Below, in pieces: positions 6,809-15,481 of a stretch of 36,047 nucleotides of DNA. This DNA comes from Bacteroidota bacterium (GTDB taxonomy: Bacteria > Bacteroidota > Bacteroidia > Chitinophagales > Saprospiraceae), in NCBI GenBank assembly GCA_029561355.1, contig JAKQJD010000046.1:1-36047 (forward strand), read 5' to 3'. The position numbers were made by a program, and so were the translations under genes. Position 1 is the first letter of the stretch, and every line of letters begins with the position of its first letter. The notes beneath the pieces are model-generated. The model did no database searches and had not been told where the DNA came from. It saw only the letters and a list, made by a program, of their open reading frames with translations.

Positions 6809-8212
6809 TTATTGTTTAACCACGCGTACGCTTTGTGATCCTTTATCCGTGCGGGCCGTCAGGAAATACGTGCCGGCCGGCAGCGAACCCAGGGAAATCT
6901 GCATTTGACTGGCCGTCACTTTTTGTGTTTGCATGATTTGTCCGTGCATGTTCGTTACCAGCAGTTGACCTTCCGCTTCTTTCAGATTGATTTGCAGCAC
7001 ATCGGAAGTCGGGTTTGGAGAAACCTTCGCAAAAGCCTCATAACCAACTTCTTTGGCAGCCAGCACGGCGCCGTTTTGCGTCACGTCGAAATTAATGCCG
7101 GAGAAACCGGGCTGTGCGGGCGACAGGGTGATGGTGGTCGATACCGGGGCAATTCCAGGAATATTGATCGTCACTACGTAGGTACCGTAGGCCAGGCTGG
7201 GGAAACTGTATTCGCCCGCAGCGTTGGTCGTAGCGGCGGCTACCGCAGTGCCGTCCTGCAACGTCAGAATAATACTGGCACCTGAAATCGGATCTCCTTC
7301 GCCGGAAAATTCCGCTTCGGAGGTGTGGCCCGTCAGGTTGGCGCCTTCGCTCACGAGGCCGCCGATGAAGCCGGGACCGCCGGGATTATCGCCTGGAATC
7401 AGGTAAATCACAGCGCCACCTCCGTTGAATGGATAAACCGTATAGAACTGCGCATCGCTCCACAAAAGGGATGAATAAGAGTAGGTAGGCAGGTAGTCGT
7501 TAAAACCGACCACGCCACCTGGAATAGCCGCTTTTACCAGATACTGGCCGGTCGGAATATTGTCAAACAAGACAAATCCGTTGGCATTCGTCTGTGCCTG
7601 TATGGTAGACGACAAAGTGCCAGCAGCGCTGTCGAACTGGATCAGGTAAACATTCGCGATAAGTGGCTGACTGGTCGAATCACCATAGTTCACCGAAACA
7701 GCAAACGATGTCGGCGGAAAAACTGCGTCGACGCAGGAAGTAGAAACACAGCCGTTTGAGCGGGTTATTGTTACGCAGTACGTACCTGCTACGGAAGTGG
7801 TAAATCCGGAAGTGGTGGCGCCGTTACTCCACAAATAAGTAGCGTTGTCATTCAGGTAATACGGAGCGCTGTAAGCGGAAACGTATATTTCGGTTGGATT
7901 GATGGTCCAGGCGCTGGCGTAACTCCAGCAGGTGCTATTGTTCAGCGTATCGCAGAAACTGGCGAAACAACCATCAGAGTATGTGATGGTTACACAATAT
8001 AAACCGTCCTGCGTCACGTCGATGGTGGGCGTCGTTTCGCCCGTACTCCACAAATAACTACTCACAGGTGAAGAAGAAGAGTCGTAGGCCGTAAGCGTTG
8101 TAACACCGTTTTCATAATGGGTGGGCCAGAAATTGGCATCGCAAGGCGGGTTTTGTGCAAACGCCACACCATAGCAGCAAAAACAAAGTAGAGTAAAAAG
8201 CAGATTTTTCAT
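6809..8212 (-). CDS. T9SS-secreted surface protein with Ig/PKD-like repeats and SdrD-like domain (short paralog)
   Basis: 467-residue exported protein. Signal peptide at residues 1-19 (ending VAFA-Q). Two copies of a roughly 40-residue module of the form YLWSTGETTP...YCVTITYSDGC follow, each ending in a Cys-rich turn. A region shared with the neighbour (VYLIQFDSAAGTL...) comes next, then a carboxypeptidase-regulatory/SdrD-B-like domain (SGASIILTLQDGTAVAAATTNAAGEYSFPSLAYGTYVVTI). The C-terminal type A T9SS sorting domain begins at VSPNPTSDVLQINL and ends TDKGSQSVRVVKQ. It is a tandem paralog of the gene at 8385-10202 and ends in the same way, but has two modules instead of four. Expected on the cell surface or released; the ligand is unknown. 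Confidence 0.88.
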   Translation of the reverse strand: MKNLLFTLLCFCCYGVAFAQNPPCDANFWPTHYENGVTTLTAYDSSSSPVSSYLWSTGETTPTIDVTQDGLYCVTITYSDGCFASFCDTLNNSTCWSYASAWTINPTEIYVSAYSAPYYLNDNATYLWSNGATTSGFTTSVAGTYCVTITRSNGCVSTSCVDAVFPPTSFAVSVNYGDSTSQPLIANVYLIQFDSAAGTLSSTIQAQTNANGFVLFDNIPTGQYLVKAAIPGGVVGFNDYLPTYSYSSLLWSDAQFYTVYPFNGGGAVIYLIPGDNPGGPGFIGGLVSEGANLTGHTSEAEFSGEGDPISGASIILTLQDGTAVAAATTNAAGEYSFPSLAYGTYVVTINIPGIAPVSTTITLSPAQPGFSGINFDVTQNGAVLAAKEVGYEAFAKVSPNPTSDVLQINLKEAEGQLLVTNMHGQIMQTQKVTASQMQISLGSLPAGTYFLTARTDKGSQSVRVVKQ

Positions 8213-8320
8213 GTAGTAGAAGTTGTTTGTTGTAAAATATGAAAATGCAGGTTCTGAACTAATACACGCAGCCAGCAGACAAAGCGTTGGGTAAGCGTGT
8301 GATTTTTATTTGTGCCGGTG

Positions 8321-8373
8321 CATTTTCATGCACGATGCAAGCCAATGGATGACTTACATCGTACATGAAAACG
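8321..8373 (-). terminator. Hairpin downstream of the longer T9SS paralog
   Basis: Inverted repeat 8321-8341 / 8353-8373 (CATTTTCATG...ATGCAAG against CTTAC...CATGAAAACG), 17 of 21 positions paired, loop 11 nt. It lies 11 bp beyond the stop of the leftward gene at 8385. On the minus strand there is no long T-run, so it may be a weak terminator or an RNA-stabilising stem. Confidence 0.5.
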
Positions 8374-8384
8374 AGTAACAGGTT

Positions 8385-10202
8385 TTAATTTTTGATAATA
8401 CGGGTGCTTTGAGCGCCTTTGGAAGTGCCGGCAGTGAGGGCATAAACACCGGCAGGCAGGGAAGCCAGTGAAAGCCGCATCTGATTACCGGTCACCGTTT
8501 GGCGCAGCAGGATCTGCCCCTGCATATTACTTAACAGCAACATACCTTCCGGTTCTTTCAGGCTCACCTGAACAACATCATTCGTCGGGTTGGGCGAAAC
8601 GCTTGCAAACACCTCATAATCAACCTCTTTTGCAGCCAGTACGGCGCCGTTTTGCGTCACGTCGAAGTTGATACCCGAAAATCCGGGTTGTGCCGGTGAA
8701 ATGGTAATCGTCGTGGAAACCGGCGTTACACCCGGGATGTTGATCGTTACTACATACGTACCGTAGGCAAGACTGGGAAAACTGTAAGCGCCGGTGGCAT
8801 CGGTGGTAGCGGCTGCAACAGCTGTTCCGTCGGGTAGCGTCAGGATGATGCTCGCGCCGGCGATCGGGTCGCCTTCACCGGAAAATTCCGCTTCCGCAGG
8901 GTGCCCGGTCAGGTTGGCGCCTTCGCTTACGAGTCCGCCGATGAAGCCCGGTCCGCCGGGGTTGTTACCAAGAATCAGTTGAATAACAGCAGTTGTCCAA
9001 CCTCCCATGGTTATATAGATGGGTTGAGCATCGCTCCAAAGCAGTTCCGATGGGTAATACGTTGGCAAATTTTCATTGAAACCTGCTGTACCGGGCACGA
9101 TGGCCGCTTTGAGCAGGTATTTTCCCGGTGGTACGTTTTCAAACAGCGTATATCCACTGCCGTTGATATCCGTTTGTTGGGAATATACAGCCGTCAGCGT
9201 ACCTGCAATGGTGTCAAACTGTATCAGATAAACCTGCGCAATGATCGGAGTGGTTATCGAGTCGGCATTATGTACATAAACATTAATTTGGTTTGGTGTT
9301 ACGCTGACGCAAGAGGTGGATGTACAGCCATTGTATTGTGTAACCGTCACGCAGTACTCACCCAATTCCGTGGTATTGAAAGAGGATGTAGTAACGCCGT
9401 TGCTCCACAGATAGGTCGCACCTGTAGCGAACGGGAGTGTATATGCCGTTACCTGAAACGAATTTGAAAGGGGCTGCACTAACGTATAGGTATTGCAGTT
9501 AGTGTTGTCGACTGTGTAACAATCGGTGGCCGAGCATCCGAAGTTATACGTAACGGTTACACAGTACTCGCCGTTTGCAGGAGCATCAATAATCGGTGAC
9601 GTTTCTCCAGTGCTCCACAAGTAGGAACTCACACTGCCGATGGAATCAGGAGCAACCAGGCTCGCGACGCCGCTGGCAGAACCCACTTCGACAATATGTG
9701 TCGTACATGCCGGCAGACTGGGTATCGTTACGCAGGAAGTAGACGTACAGCCGTTTTCGCGCGTTACCGTTACGCAGTAAGTGCCCGGCTCGGTCGTCAA
9801 AAACTGGGAGGCGGTGGAGCCGTTGCTCCATAAATAAGTCGCTTCCATGTAATTGGGAGCGCCGTAAGCACTCACGACGTAGTCATTTCCATTTTGCCAC
9901 CAACTGGCGTACGACCAGCAATCCTGGTAGGAAAGCGTGTAACATGCGGAAGCGGAACAAGCATTATCGAATGTAATCGTAACGCAGTATTCTCCTTCCG
10001 AGGTTACGCCAATTTCGGGGGTGGTTTCACCGGTACTCCAGGTATAGGAAACTACCGACGCGCCCGACGAATCGATGGCCGTCAGGGTGGTTACGCCATT
10101 TTCAAAATCGATTGGCCAGAGGGCAGCCTCGCAAGGTGGATTTTGGGAAAAAAGTGCGGCGGCGGTGCACAATAACAGGAGTGTGAAAAGCAGATTTTTC
10201 AT
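8385..10202 (-). CDS. T9SS-secreted surface protein with Ig/PKD-like repeats and SdrD-like domain (long paralog)
   Basis: 605-residue exported protein, paralog of the gene just downstream. Signal peptide at 1-19 (AALFS-Q). Four repeated modules follow, with YxWS(T/N)G...YCVT(V/I)T..NGC..(T/S)(S/D)C at about residues 53-90, 123-160, 193-231 and 263-301, which alternate in type (A-B-A-B). The shared VYLIQFDTIAGTL region (about 324-336), an SdrD/carboxypeptidase-regulatory-like domain (about 450-510) and a C-terminal T9SS sorting domain (SPNPTNDVVQVSL to the end) complete it. The A-B pair is present twice here and once in the neighbour, so one internal duplication or deletion explains the length difference. 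The C-terminal halves of the two genes are nearly alike at DNA level, a substrate for recombination. Confidence 0.88.
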   Translation of the reverse strand: MKNLLFTLLLLCTAAALFSQNPPCEAALWPIDFENGVTTLTAIDSSGASVVSYTWSTGETTPEIGVTSEGEYCVTITFDNACSASACYTLSYQDCWSYASWWQNGNDYVVSAYGAPNYMEATYLWSNGSTASQFLTTEPGTYCVTVTRENGCTSTSCVTIPSLPACTTHIVEVGSASGVASLVAPDSIGSVSSYLWSTGETSPIIDAPANGEYCVTVTYNFGCSATDCYTVDNTNCNTYTLVQPLSNSFQVTAYTLPFATGATYLWSNGVTTSSFNTTELGEYCVTVTQYNGCTSTSCVSVTPNQINVYVHNADSITTPIIAQVYLIQFDTIAGTLTAVYSQQTDINGSGYTLFENVPPGKYLLKAAIVPGTAGFNENLPTYYPSELLWSDAQPIYITMGGWTTAVIQLILGNNPGGPGFIGGLVSEGANLTGHPAEAEFSGEGDPIAGASIILTLPDGTAVAAATTDATGAYSFPSLAYGTYVVTINIPGVTPVSTTITISPAQPGFSGINFDVTQNGAVLAAKEVDYEVFASVSPNPTNDVVQVSLKEPEGMLLLSNMQGQILLRQTVTGNQMRLSLASLPAGVYALTAGTSKGAQSTRIIKN

Positions 10203-10304
10203 GTTTAAGAGTTTGTCGTTTAAAATGGTTGGTACAATACCAGTGACAATCTCTTACACGCAGGCAGTTTGGAAAGGGTTGGGTGGGTGAGAATTTAATT
10301 CAAA

Positions 10305-10344
10305 AAAACCGGTGTGGCCGGGATCCTTCGGCCACACCGGTTTT
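10305..10344 (-). terminator. Strong rho-independent terminator of the gene at 10347-11120
   Basis: Perfect 16-bp stem (10305-10320 with 10329-10344; AAAACCGGTGTGGCCG and its complement), 8-nt loop, and on the minus strand a run of T from the A-tract at 10303-10308. It begins 3 bp after the stop of the leftward gene and so ends that transcript before the T9SS paralogs. Confidence 0.9.
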
Positions 10345-10346
10345 GC

Positions 10347-11120
10347 TTAATATTTTAGAATCTGTAGCAGGGTGAGCGCCAGCAGCGCCGTTTCTTCTTC
10401 CGCGTTCACCGCACGCAGCAGCGTAACAGCGCGCGGGTTCGGTCCCAAATCCGTCCGGCTTCCATTGCTGATGGCCGCTGCGGTAGTACTACCCAGCATA
10501 ACGGGAACCTGGTTTTCATCTTTGGCAGATTCCATCCGGGCAAGCAACACATTCCCGCGCCCGGCAGCCAGCAGGGAGCCGTCGACCAGAATCCCGAAAG
10601 GTTTTCCTTCCACCCAAACTTCGGTTTCTTTGCCTTTCATCCTGAAAATGAACTCCTTATCGCTGGTCCGGGCAATCAGCAGGCCGGTATTGCCGGCTGT
10701 TTGAGCAGCATAGGCCACCACCGGTTCCTGGTAAATCGTCGGAACCACGCCTTCCGTAGACCGGTCGAACCAGCCCGGCTTTTTGGTAACCGACTGGTTC
10801 AGCGACAGCAACGACATCATTTCTCCATCCCAGGGCACCAACATACCGGCAGCCTGGCTACGCATCCGGGCCCGCAAGCGCTCGAGCGCATTCTTCCAGG
10901 CCTTGCTGTCCGGATTAAAATTGATGCCGCCAATCATCCTCGCAAGACCATATATGATGCCTACGACGAACATGGCAGGAATGACAAACATCAGCAACAG
11001 GAAAAACAGCAGTTTCATTTTTCTCTTTTTACGTTTTTGATAGCGCGCCTCTACCCGGGCCCAATATCTGTTTTTCCGGGCATAGGGGCGAAAGAGTTGG
11101 TACAACATTTTTGCATTCAT
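10347..11120 (-). CDS. Membrane protein of unknown function with single N-terminal TM helix
   Basis: 257 residues from ATG 11120 (MNAKMLYQLF). A basic N-terminus (RKNRYWARVEARYQKRKKRK) precedes one hydrophobic helix (about 36-60), followed by an extracytoplasmic or cytoplasmic domain of about 195 residues with alternating beta strands (GLLIARTSDKEFIFRMKG, EVWVEGKPFGILVDGSLLAAG, VLLARMES, VPVMLGSTTAAAIS). That barrel-like pattern loosely recalls the scramblase/LURP-one fold, but this is a weak impression. The frame is open upstream to 11255, but that part overlaps the low-complexity repeats and reads like non-coding sequence, so I reject the longer start. It is a single-gene unit closed by a strong terminator. 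Confidence 0.7.
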   Translation of the reverse strand: MNAKMLYQLFRPYARKNRYWARVEARYQKRKKRKMKLLFFLLLMFVIPAMFVVGIIYGLARMIGGINFNPDSKAWKNALERLRARMRSQAAGMLVPWDGEMMSLLSLNQSVTKKPGWFDRSTEGVVPTIYQEPVVAYAAQTAGNTGLLIARTSDKEFIFRMKGKETEVWVEGKPFGILVDGSLLAAGRGNVLLARMESAKDENQVPVMLGSTTAAAISNGSRTDLGPNPRAVTLLRAVNAEEETALLALTLLQILKY

Positions 11121-11190
11121 TTTGAAATACCTCACAAAGCAGCGGCCCGGAAGAATACGATGCTTCTTTTTTCGATGAACGCGCGGAAAA

Positions 11191-11415
11191 TAGAGAAGTG
11201 AGAGAGTGAGAGAAGTGAGAGAGTGAGAATTCGTAGAGTGTGCCGCTTCGCTCATATTCCATCCTGCACAACCATGCCAAAGGCCGAGCGGTGTAATCGA
11301 AGTCGGCTCTCACCCTCTCACCACTCTCACTCTCTCACTTCTCTAAAAGCGAAGCGGTGTACTCGAAGTCGGCTCTCACCTCTCACCCTCTCACCTCTCA
11401 CTTCTCTTTCTCTCG
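11191..11415. repeat. GAGAGTGA/CTCTCAC repeat cluster with inverted and direct copies
   Basis: Left array 11191-11228 is built of GTGAGAGA-like 8-9 bp words. Two reverse-oriented arrays follow at about 11306-11344 and 11372-11415. A 20-nt perfect inverted pair is 11192-11211 / 11325-11344. The two right arrays belong to a 66-bp tandem duplication: GCGGTGTAATCGAAGTCGG (11288) and GCGGTGTACTCGAAGTCGG (11354) begin the two copies. An AGCGAAGCGG motif also appears inverted at about 11241-11252. It lies between the divergent unknown gene (leftward) and dnaK (rightward). Confidence 0.85.
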
Positions 11416-11637
11416 TGCGTGTCAACTTGCCAGCATGCCAGGCGCAATCCTGACAAAAAAAACAACGCCACTGGACACAAACTGCCATTCCGTCAGTTTT
11501 TACCGCGTGGCACAACGATTGATCAAGGGGAAACGACAACCGATGCACAGTGGACATCCAAACGACAAAAGACCTTCTGTACGGTTGCCGCTTAACTCAA
11601 TCAAATCAACATTCAACGAATCAATAACTTAGAAATA
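11416..11637 (+). promoter_or_regulatory. dnaK upstream region with imperfect palindrome
   Basis: About 220 bp without a gene ahead of dnaK. It contains an imperfect palindrome at 11479-11499 with arms AAACTG...CAGTTT and inner CCATTCCG, about 140 bp before the ATG. It is a candidate operator, but no CIRCE element (TTAGCACTC-N9-GAGTGCTAA) and no clear TAnnTTTG box is visible. The bases just before the ATG (CTTAGAAATA) are A-rich without a Shine-Dalgarno, as is common in Bacteroidota. Confidence 0.35.
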
Positions 11638-13563
11638 ATGGGCAAAATCATCGGTATTGACCTTGGAACAACCAACTCCTGCGTAGCGGTCATGGTCGGC
11701 AACGAACCCATCGTAATTGCAAACGACGAGGGAGCACGCACTACCCCCTCCGTGGTCGGTTTTCTCGACAACGGCGAGCGGAAGATCGGTGCGCCTGCAA
11801 AGCGCCAGGCCATTACGAACCCACAACGCACGGTATCCTCTATTAAACGCTTCATGGGCATGCGTTACAGCGAATCGACCTCCGAGATCGGGCGCGTACC
11901 GTATAAAGTTGTAAAAGGCGACAACGATACCACTCGTGTGGACATCGACGGCCGCCTCTACACCCCGCAGGAAGTCAGCGCTATGGTGCTGCAAAAAATG
12001 AAAAAAATCGCCGAAGATTATCTTGGCGAAACCGTTACGGAAGCGGTGATCACTGTTCCCGCATATTTTAACGACTCTCAGCGTCAGGCTACCAAAGAAG
12101 CCGGCGCAGTAGCGGGCCTGGATGTAAAACGTATCGTCAACGAGCCGACCGCCGCTGCATTGGCTTACGGTCTTGACAAACGCGACAAGGACATGAAAAT
12201 CGCTGTGTACGACCTGGGTGGTGGTACCTTCGATATCTCGGTCCTCGATCTCGGCGGCGGCGTTTTTGAAGTAAAATCCACCAATGGTGATACACACCTC
12301 GGCGGCGACGACTTCGACCAAGTCATCATCGAATGGCTGGCAGCCGAATTCCAGCGCCAGGAAAATATGGACCTGCGCAAAGACCCGATGGCACTTCAGC
12401 GCCTGAAAGAAGCCGCTGAAAAAGCCAAAATCGAACTGTCGAGCAGCGCAGAAACGGAAATCAACCTGCCTTATATCACGGCAGTCGACGGCGTTCCGAA
12501 GCACCTGGTAATGAAACTCAGCCGCGCCAAATTCGAGCAAATGAGCGACAGCCTTGTTCAGCGCACCCTGGAGCCCTGCCGCAAAGCACTACAGGACGCC
12601 GGTATGCGCCCCAACGAAATCGACGAGGTTATTCTGGTGGGCGGTTCCACACGTATCCCGCGCATCCAGGAAGAAGTAGAAAAATTCTTCGGTAAAAAAC
12701 CGAACCGTAGCGTGAACCCCGACGAGGTAGTAGCCATCGGCGCAGCCGTACAAGGCGCTATCCTTTCCGGAAATGCCGGTGTGAAAGACATGGTGTTGCT
12801 CGACGTAACGCCACTTTCCCTGGGGATCGAAACCATGGGCGGTATCTACGACGTAGTCATCGAAGCCAATACGACGGTGCCCTCGAAAAAATCGAAAACC
12901 TACTCCACCGCCAGCGACAACCAGCCGCAGGTAGAGATCCATATCCTTCAGGGCGAACGCCCGATGGCGCGCGACAACCGCTCCGTAGGCCGTTTTATTC
13001 TGGAAGGTATTATGCCCGCTCCGCGCGGCGTTCCGCAGGTGGAAGTTACTTTCGACATGGACGCCAACGGTATCCTCTCGGTTTCGGCCATGGATAAAGG
13101 CACCGGCAAACAACAAAATATCCGCATCGAAGCGAGCACCGGCCTTTCCAAAGAGGAAATCGCCCGTATGAAAGCCGAAGCGGAAGCCAATGCCAACAGC
13201 GACCGCGAGGTACGCGAACGCGCCGAAAAACTCAACGAAGCCGATTCGCTGATTTTCCAGACGGAAAAACAACTCCGCGAATACGGCGACAAAGTGCCGG
13301 CTAACCACAAGGAAGCCATCGAGAAGGCTCTCACCGATCTGCGCGAAGCACACAAATCGCAGGATCTGGGCCGCATCGAAACCACCAAGCAGGTGCTCAC
13401 CGACGCATGGAGTGCAGCCAGCCAGGACATCTACGCAGCGCAACAGGACGCAAACGGCGGCGCTGCCGAAAACCCCTACGGCAACGCTACGGGCGGACCA
13501 ACCGGCGGCAACCCCGGCGGCGGCGAAGCGCAGGACGTGGAGTTTGAGGAAGTGAAGAACTAG
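11638..13563 (+). CDS. dnaK: Hsp70 chaperone DnaK
   Basis: Cytosolic ATP-dependent chaperone that works with DnaJ and GrpE, 641 residues, normal length. All three Hsp70 signatures are present: IDLGTTNS (7-14), the phosphate-binding [10 protein letters not shown] (192-201), and [14 protein letters not shown] (from about 331). The interdomain linker region reads [19 protein letters not shown], followed by the substrate-binding beta domain and helical lid. The C-terminus is Gly/Asn-rich and ends DVEFEEVKN, matching the conserved EEV(K)-type tail. It is a lone gene here: no grpE or dnaJ lies beside it. It is transcribed against its neighbours and closed by a bidirectional terminator at 13615-13647. 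Confidence 0.98.
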   Translation: MGKIIGIDLGTTNSCVAVMVGNEPIVIANDEGARTTPSVVGFLDNGERKIGAPAKRQAITNPQRTVSSIKRFMGMRYSESTSEIGRVPYKVVKGDNDTTRVDIDGRLYTPQEVSAMVLQKMKKIAEDYLGETVTEAVITVPAYFNDSQRQATKEAGAVAGLDVKRIVNEPTAAALAYGLDKRDKDMKIAVYDLGGGTFDISVLDLGGGVFEVKSTNGDTHLGGDDFDQVIIEWLAAEFQRQENMDLRKDPMALQRLKEAAEKAKIELSSSAETEINLPYITAVDGVPKHLVMKLSRAKFEQMSDSLVQRTLEPCRKALQDAGMRPNEIDEVILVGGSTRIPRIQEEVEKFFGKKPNRSVNPDEVVAIGAAVQGAILSGNAGVKDMVLLDVTPLSLGIETMGGIYDVVIEANTTVPSKKSKTYSTASDNQPQVEIHILQGERPMARDNRSVGRFILEGIMPAPRGVPQVEVTFDMDANGILSVSAMDKGTGKQQNIRIEASTGLSKEEIARMKAEAEANANSDREVRERAEKLNEADSLIFQTEKQLREYGDKVPANHKEAIEKALTDLREAHKSQDLGRIETTKQVLTDAWSAASQDIYAAQQDANGGAAENPYGNATGGPTGGNPGGGEAQDVEFEEVKN

Positions 13564-13592
13564 TGAGTTGTGAGTTGTGAAAATTGCAACTC
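13563..13592 (+). repeat. Short heptad array at the dnaK 3' end
   Basis: GTGAGTT-GTGAGTT-GTGAAAA words follow the dnaK stop directly, and GAGTTG (13572-13577) pairs with CAACTC (13587-13592). It is the shortest member of the heptad family in the window. Confidence 0.5.
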
Positions 13593-13614
13593 GTTAATTC
13601 GCAGGCAATAAGAT

Positions 13615-13650
13615 AAAAGCCGCTCTGCTTTGTGCAGGGCGGCTTTTTTG
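13615..13650. terminator. Bidirectional terminator between dnaK and the T9SS propeller gene
   Basis: Stem AAAAGCCGCTCTGC (13615-13628) pairs with GCAGGGCGGCTTTT (13634-13647) with one G-U pair, loop 5 nt, followed by a T-run on the plus strand. It lies between dnaK (ends 13563) and the convergent gene ending at 13666, so it can end both transcripts, more strongly on the dnaK side. Confidence 0.9.
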
Positions 13651-13665
13651 TTTTTACCTGTTTGG

Positions 13666-15384
13666 CTAGTGCTGAACAAGCAGTTTCTCCAGCGCTCTTT
13701 TTCCCTGCTTGTCAGTGAATTCCAGGAAATATACTCCGGCAGGCCAACCGGACACATTCAACGCAATACTTGGCGTCAAAACAGACAATTCGGTCAACAC
13801 CATGCCTGTGGCAGTAAACACCCGGCACCGACCTTCCGAAACATCCGGAAAAACAACCTGAACAGTTGTTCCAGCGGGATTCGGGCTCATCCGGACAGTA
13901 GATAAAGCCCCGGCTTCCTGAACGAGTGTTTGCGTTGCCGACATTTTCCCGATCCAGTGCGTAATTCCGCCCAGTTCAATTCCGTCAAAATTGCCATCGT
14001 TGTAAATATGGCCGGTCAGGTAAAGATTCTGCAAAGCGTCGATCGTCATTATAGTGCCCGGAAATGAAATGAGTGCCGTTTCACAGCCATCTCCTCCTAC
14101 ACTTCGTGCCCACTGCAGCGTATCGCCTGTACCGCCCGTGAGGATTAAATCGGAGCACCCCTGTGTAATCACATCTTCGGCGCCTGGCACAGGTTGAATA
14201 TTTTGACTGGAAATTCCACTAGTATAAAACCTATTTCCCTGTCCCAATTCCACAGAAGTGAGCGGTAAGGAAGATTCCGGAGTATCCGTGATAGATACAA
14301 TATTTGCTGGAGGAAGCCATGGCGCCAGAACAGCCAGAAGTGAGCCGATGATAATAGGTTCTGTAGAGGCTGAAGCGAAAATTTGGCCATTCCAAGCCAG
14401 ATTTGGCCAAAAGTTACAAACAGCCCAAAGCCGGTACTGTGTATCTAATTCAACGTCCAGAAAATCCACAAAACTAGGAGCCTCCAGTGCACCTGCCGTA
14501 AGTGGCGTACCGGCTGCATCGTACCAGACCGCAAATGCCTTGCTGTTAGCCGTACTTGCAACGGCTACGTTGTTACCAAAATCCAGTCCGCTCCCCATAT
14601 ACCTCCCGGCCACTACTACCCGTTCGCCATCAGGAGAAAGGGCAATGGCCGTATAGCCTGGCTTTCCGCCGGGATTTGATTGAAATGCAGCCCAATTTAT
14701 ATCGCCCGTTGGATCGTAAGCGGCTAAAAAATAGCCTTCCGTTGGGAGATTTTCGACAGGAACTCCATCTTCTAACCACAATTCCGTTCCGGTAAAATCC
14801 CCTGTAATATAATATCGCCCATAAAAATCGACTTTGACATCAGTAATATGCAGATCCTCATCTACGGCAGCACGCAAGGATTTACCAAAAACAAAATCTC
14901 CTGCGGAATTCAATTTCAACAAATAACCTTCACTACACGCATTACAGGTGTGGGAAATAACGATGCTATCTTCAAAAACAAGGGCGTCGCTGCGATAACT
15001 CCCGCTCCAGTAAACACTGAAAGCCCCGTCGACTGCAATCTGGGGGAAAAGTGCTTCAAATGCCCAACTCCCATTGTTGACGGCGCCACCTCGTCTGGCC
15101 CAGAGCGGTGTTCCGTACGTGTCATATTTAACCAGGAACAGCGAGGAATTAAGCGTGTCTCCTTGCAGCAAAACGCCCGATCCGAAATCGATAACAGAAC
15201 GGAAAATCCCAGTCACGTAAGTATCGCCGATCGCGTCGGTAGCCATGTCTGTAATACGAATTTCCGGATTGGTGGGCGGCTGTTCTCCCGTGATGGGGCG
15301 CACCCATTCGAAAATAGGCGCTTGAGCAGAAACGGCCCCGGAGAAAATACCAAGCAATACTATGTAAATAAACGATTTGTACAT
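13666..15384 (-). CDS. T9SS-secreted beta-propeller (SBBP-type) protein
   Basis: 572 residues from ATG 15384 (MYKSFIYIVLLGIFSGAVSA, signal peptide). The body has repeated strand blocks of the SBBP/beta-propeller kind: D(A)xGDTYVTGxF...F..G........LFLVKYDTYGTPLWARRGG, then GRYYITGDFTG, EGYFLAAYDPTGDINW and GERVVVAGRYMG. The C-terminal T9SS sorting domain begins at RMSPNPAGTTVQVVF and ends GKRALEKLLVQH. The frame is open to 15426, but the added residues precede a clear signal peptide, so the internal ATG is preferred. It is a tandem paralog of the next gene. Role unknown; such proteins are surface or secreted beta-propellers. Confidence 0.85.
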   Translation of the reverse strand: MYKSFIYIVLLGIFSGAVSAQAPIFEWVRPITGEQPPTNPEIRITDMATDAIGDTYVTGIFRSVIDFGSGVLLQGDTLNSSLFLVKYDTYGTPLWARRGGAVNNGSWAFEALFPQIAVDGAFSVYWSGSYRSDALVFEDSIVISHTCNACSEGYLLKLNSAGDFVFGKSLRAAVDEDLHITDVKVDFYGRYYITGDFTGTELWLEDGVPVENLPTEGYFLAAYDPTGDINWAAFQSNPGGKPGYTAIALSPDGERVVVAGRYMGSGLDFGNNVAVASTANSKAFAVWYDAAGTPLTAGALEAPSFVDFLDVELDTQYRLWAVCNFWPNLAWNGQIFASASTEPIIIGSLLAVLAPWLPPANIVSITDTPESSLPLTSVELGQGNRFYTSGISSQNIQPVPGAEDVITQGCSDLILTGGTGDTLQWARSVGGDGCETALISFPGTIMTIDALQNLYLTGHIYNDGNFDGIELGGITHWIGKMSATQTLVQEAGALSTVRMSPNPAGTTVQVVFPDVSEGRCRVFTATGMVLTELSVLTPSIALNVSGWPAGVYFLEFTDKQGKRALEKLLVQH

Positions 15385-15481
15385 ATTAATGAAGTTTATA
15401 GTGTGCTCTGATAAAAATACGGTCATATTTCACACGCCCATTGGGAATCCGATATTTCGTCGGCCATCCGGCACAAATCAA
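15385..15481 (-). promoter_or_regulatory. Spacer between the two propeller paralogs
   Basis: 97 bp that must contain any promoter of the leftward downstream paralog. No hairpin terminator and no convincing TAnnTTTG element is visible, so co-transcription of the pair is possible. Confidence 0.25.

Noticed and set aside
11121..11255. N-terminal extension of the unknown membrane protein
   Set aside because: Runs into the GAGAGTGA repeats and reads as low-complexity sequence; ATG 11120 gives a normal basic N-terminus before the helix.
11629..12540. 303-residue minus-strand frame, and another at 12589-13443
   Set aside because: Antisense shadows of dnaK produced by its codon bias.
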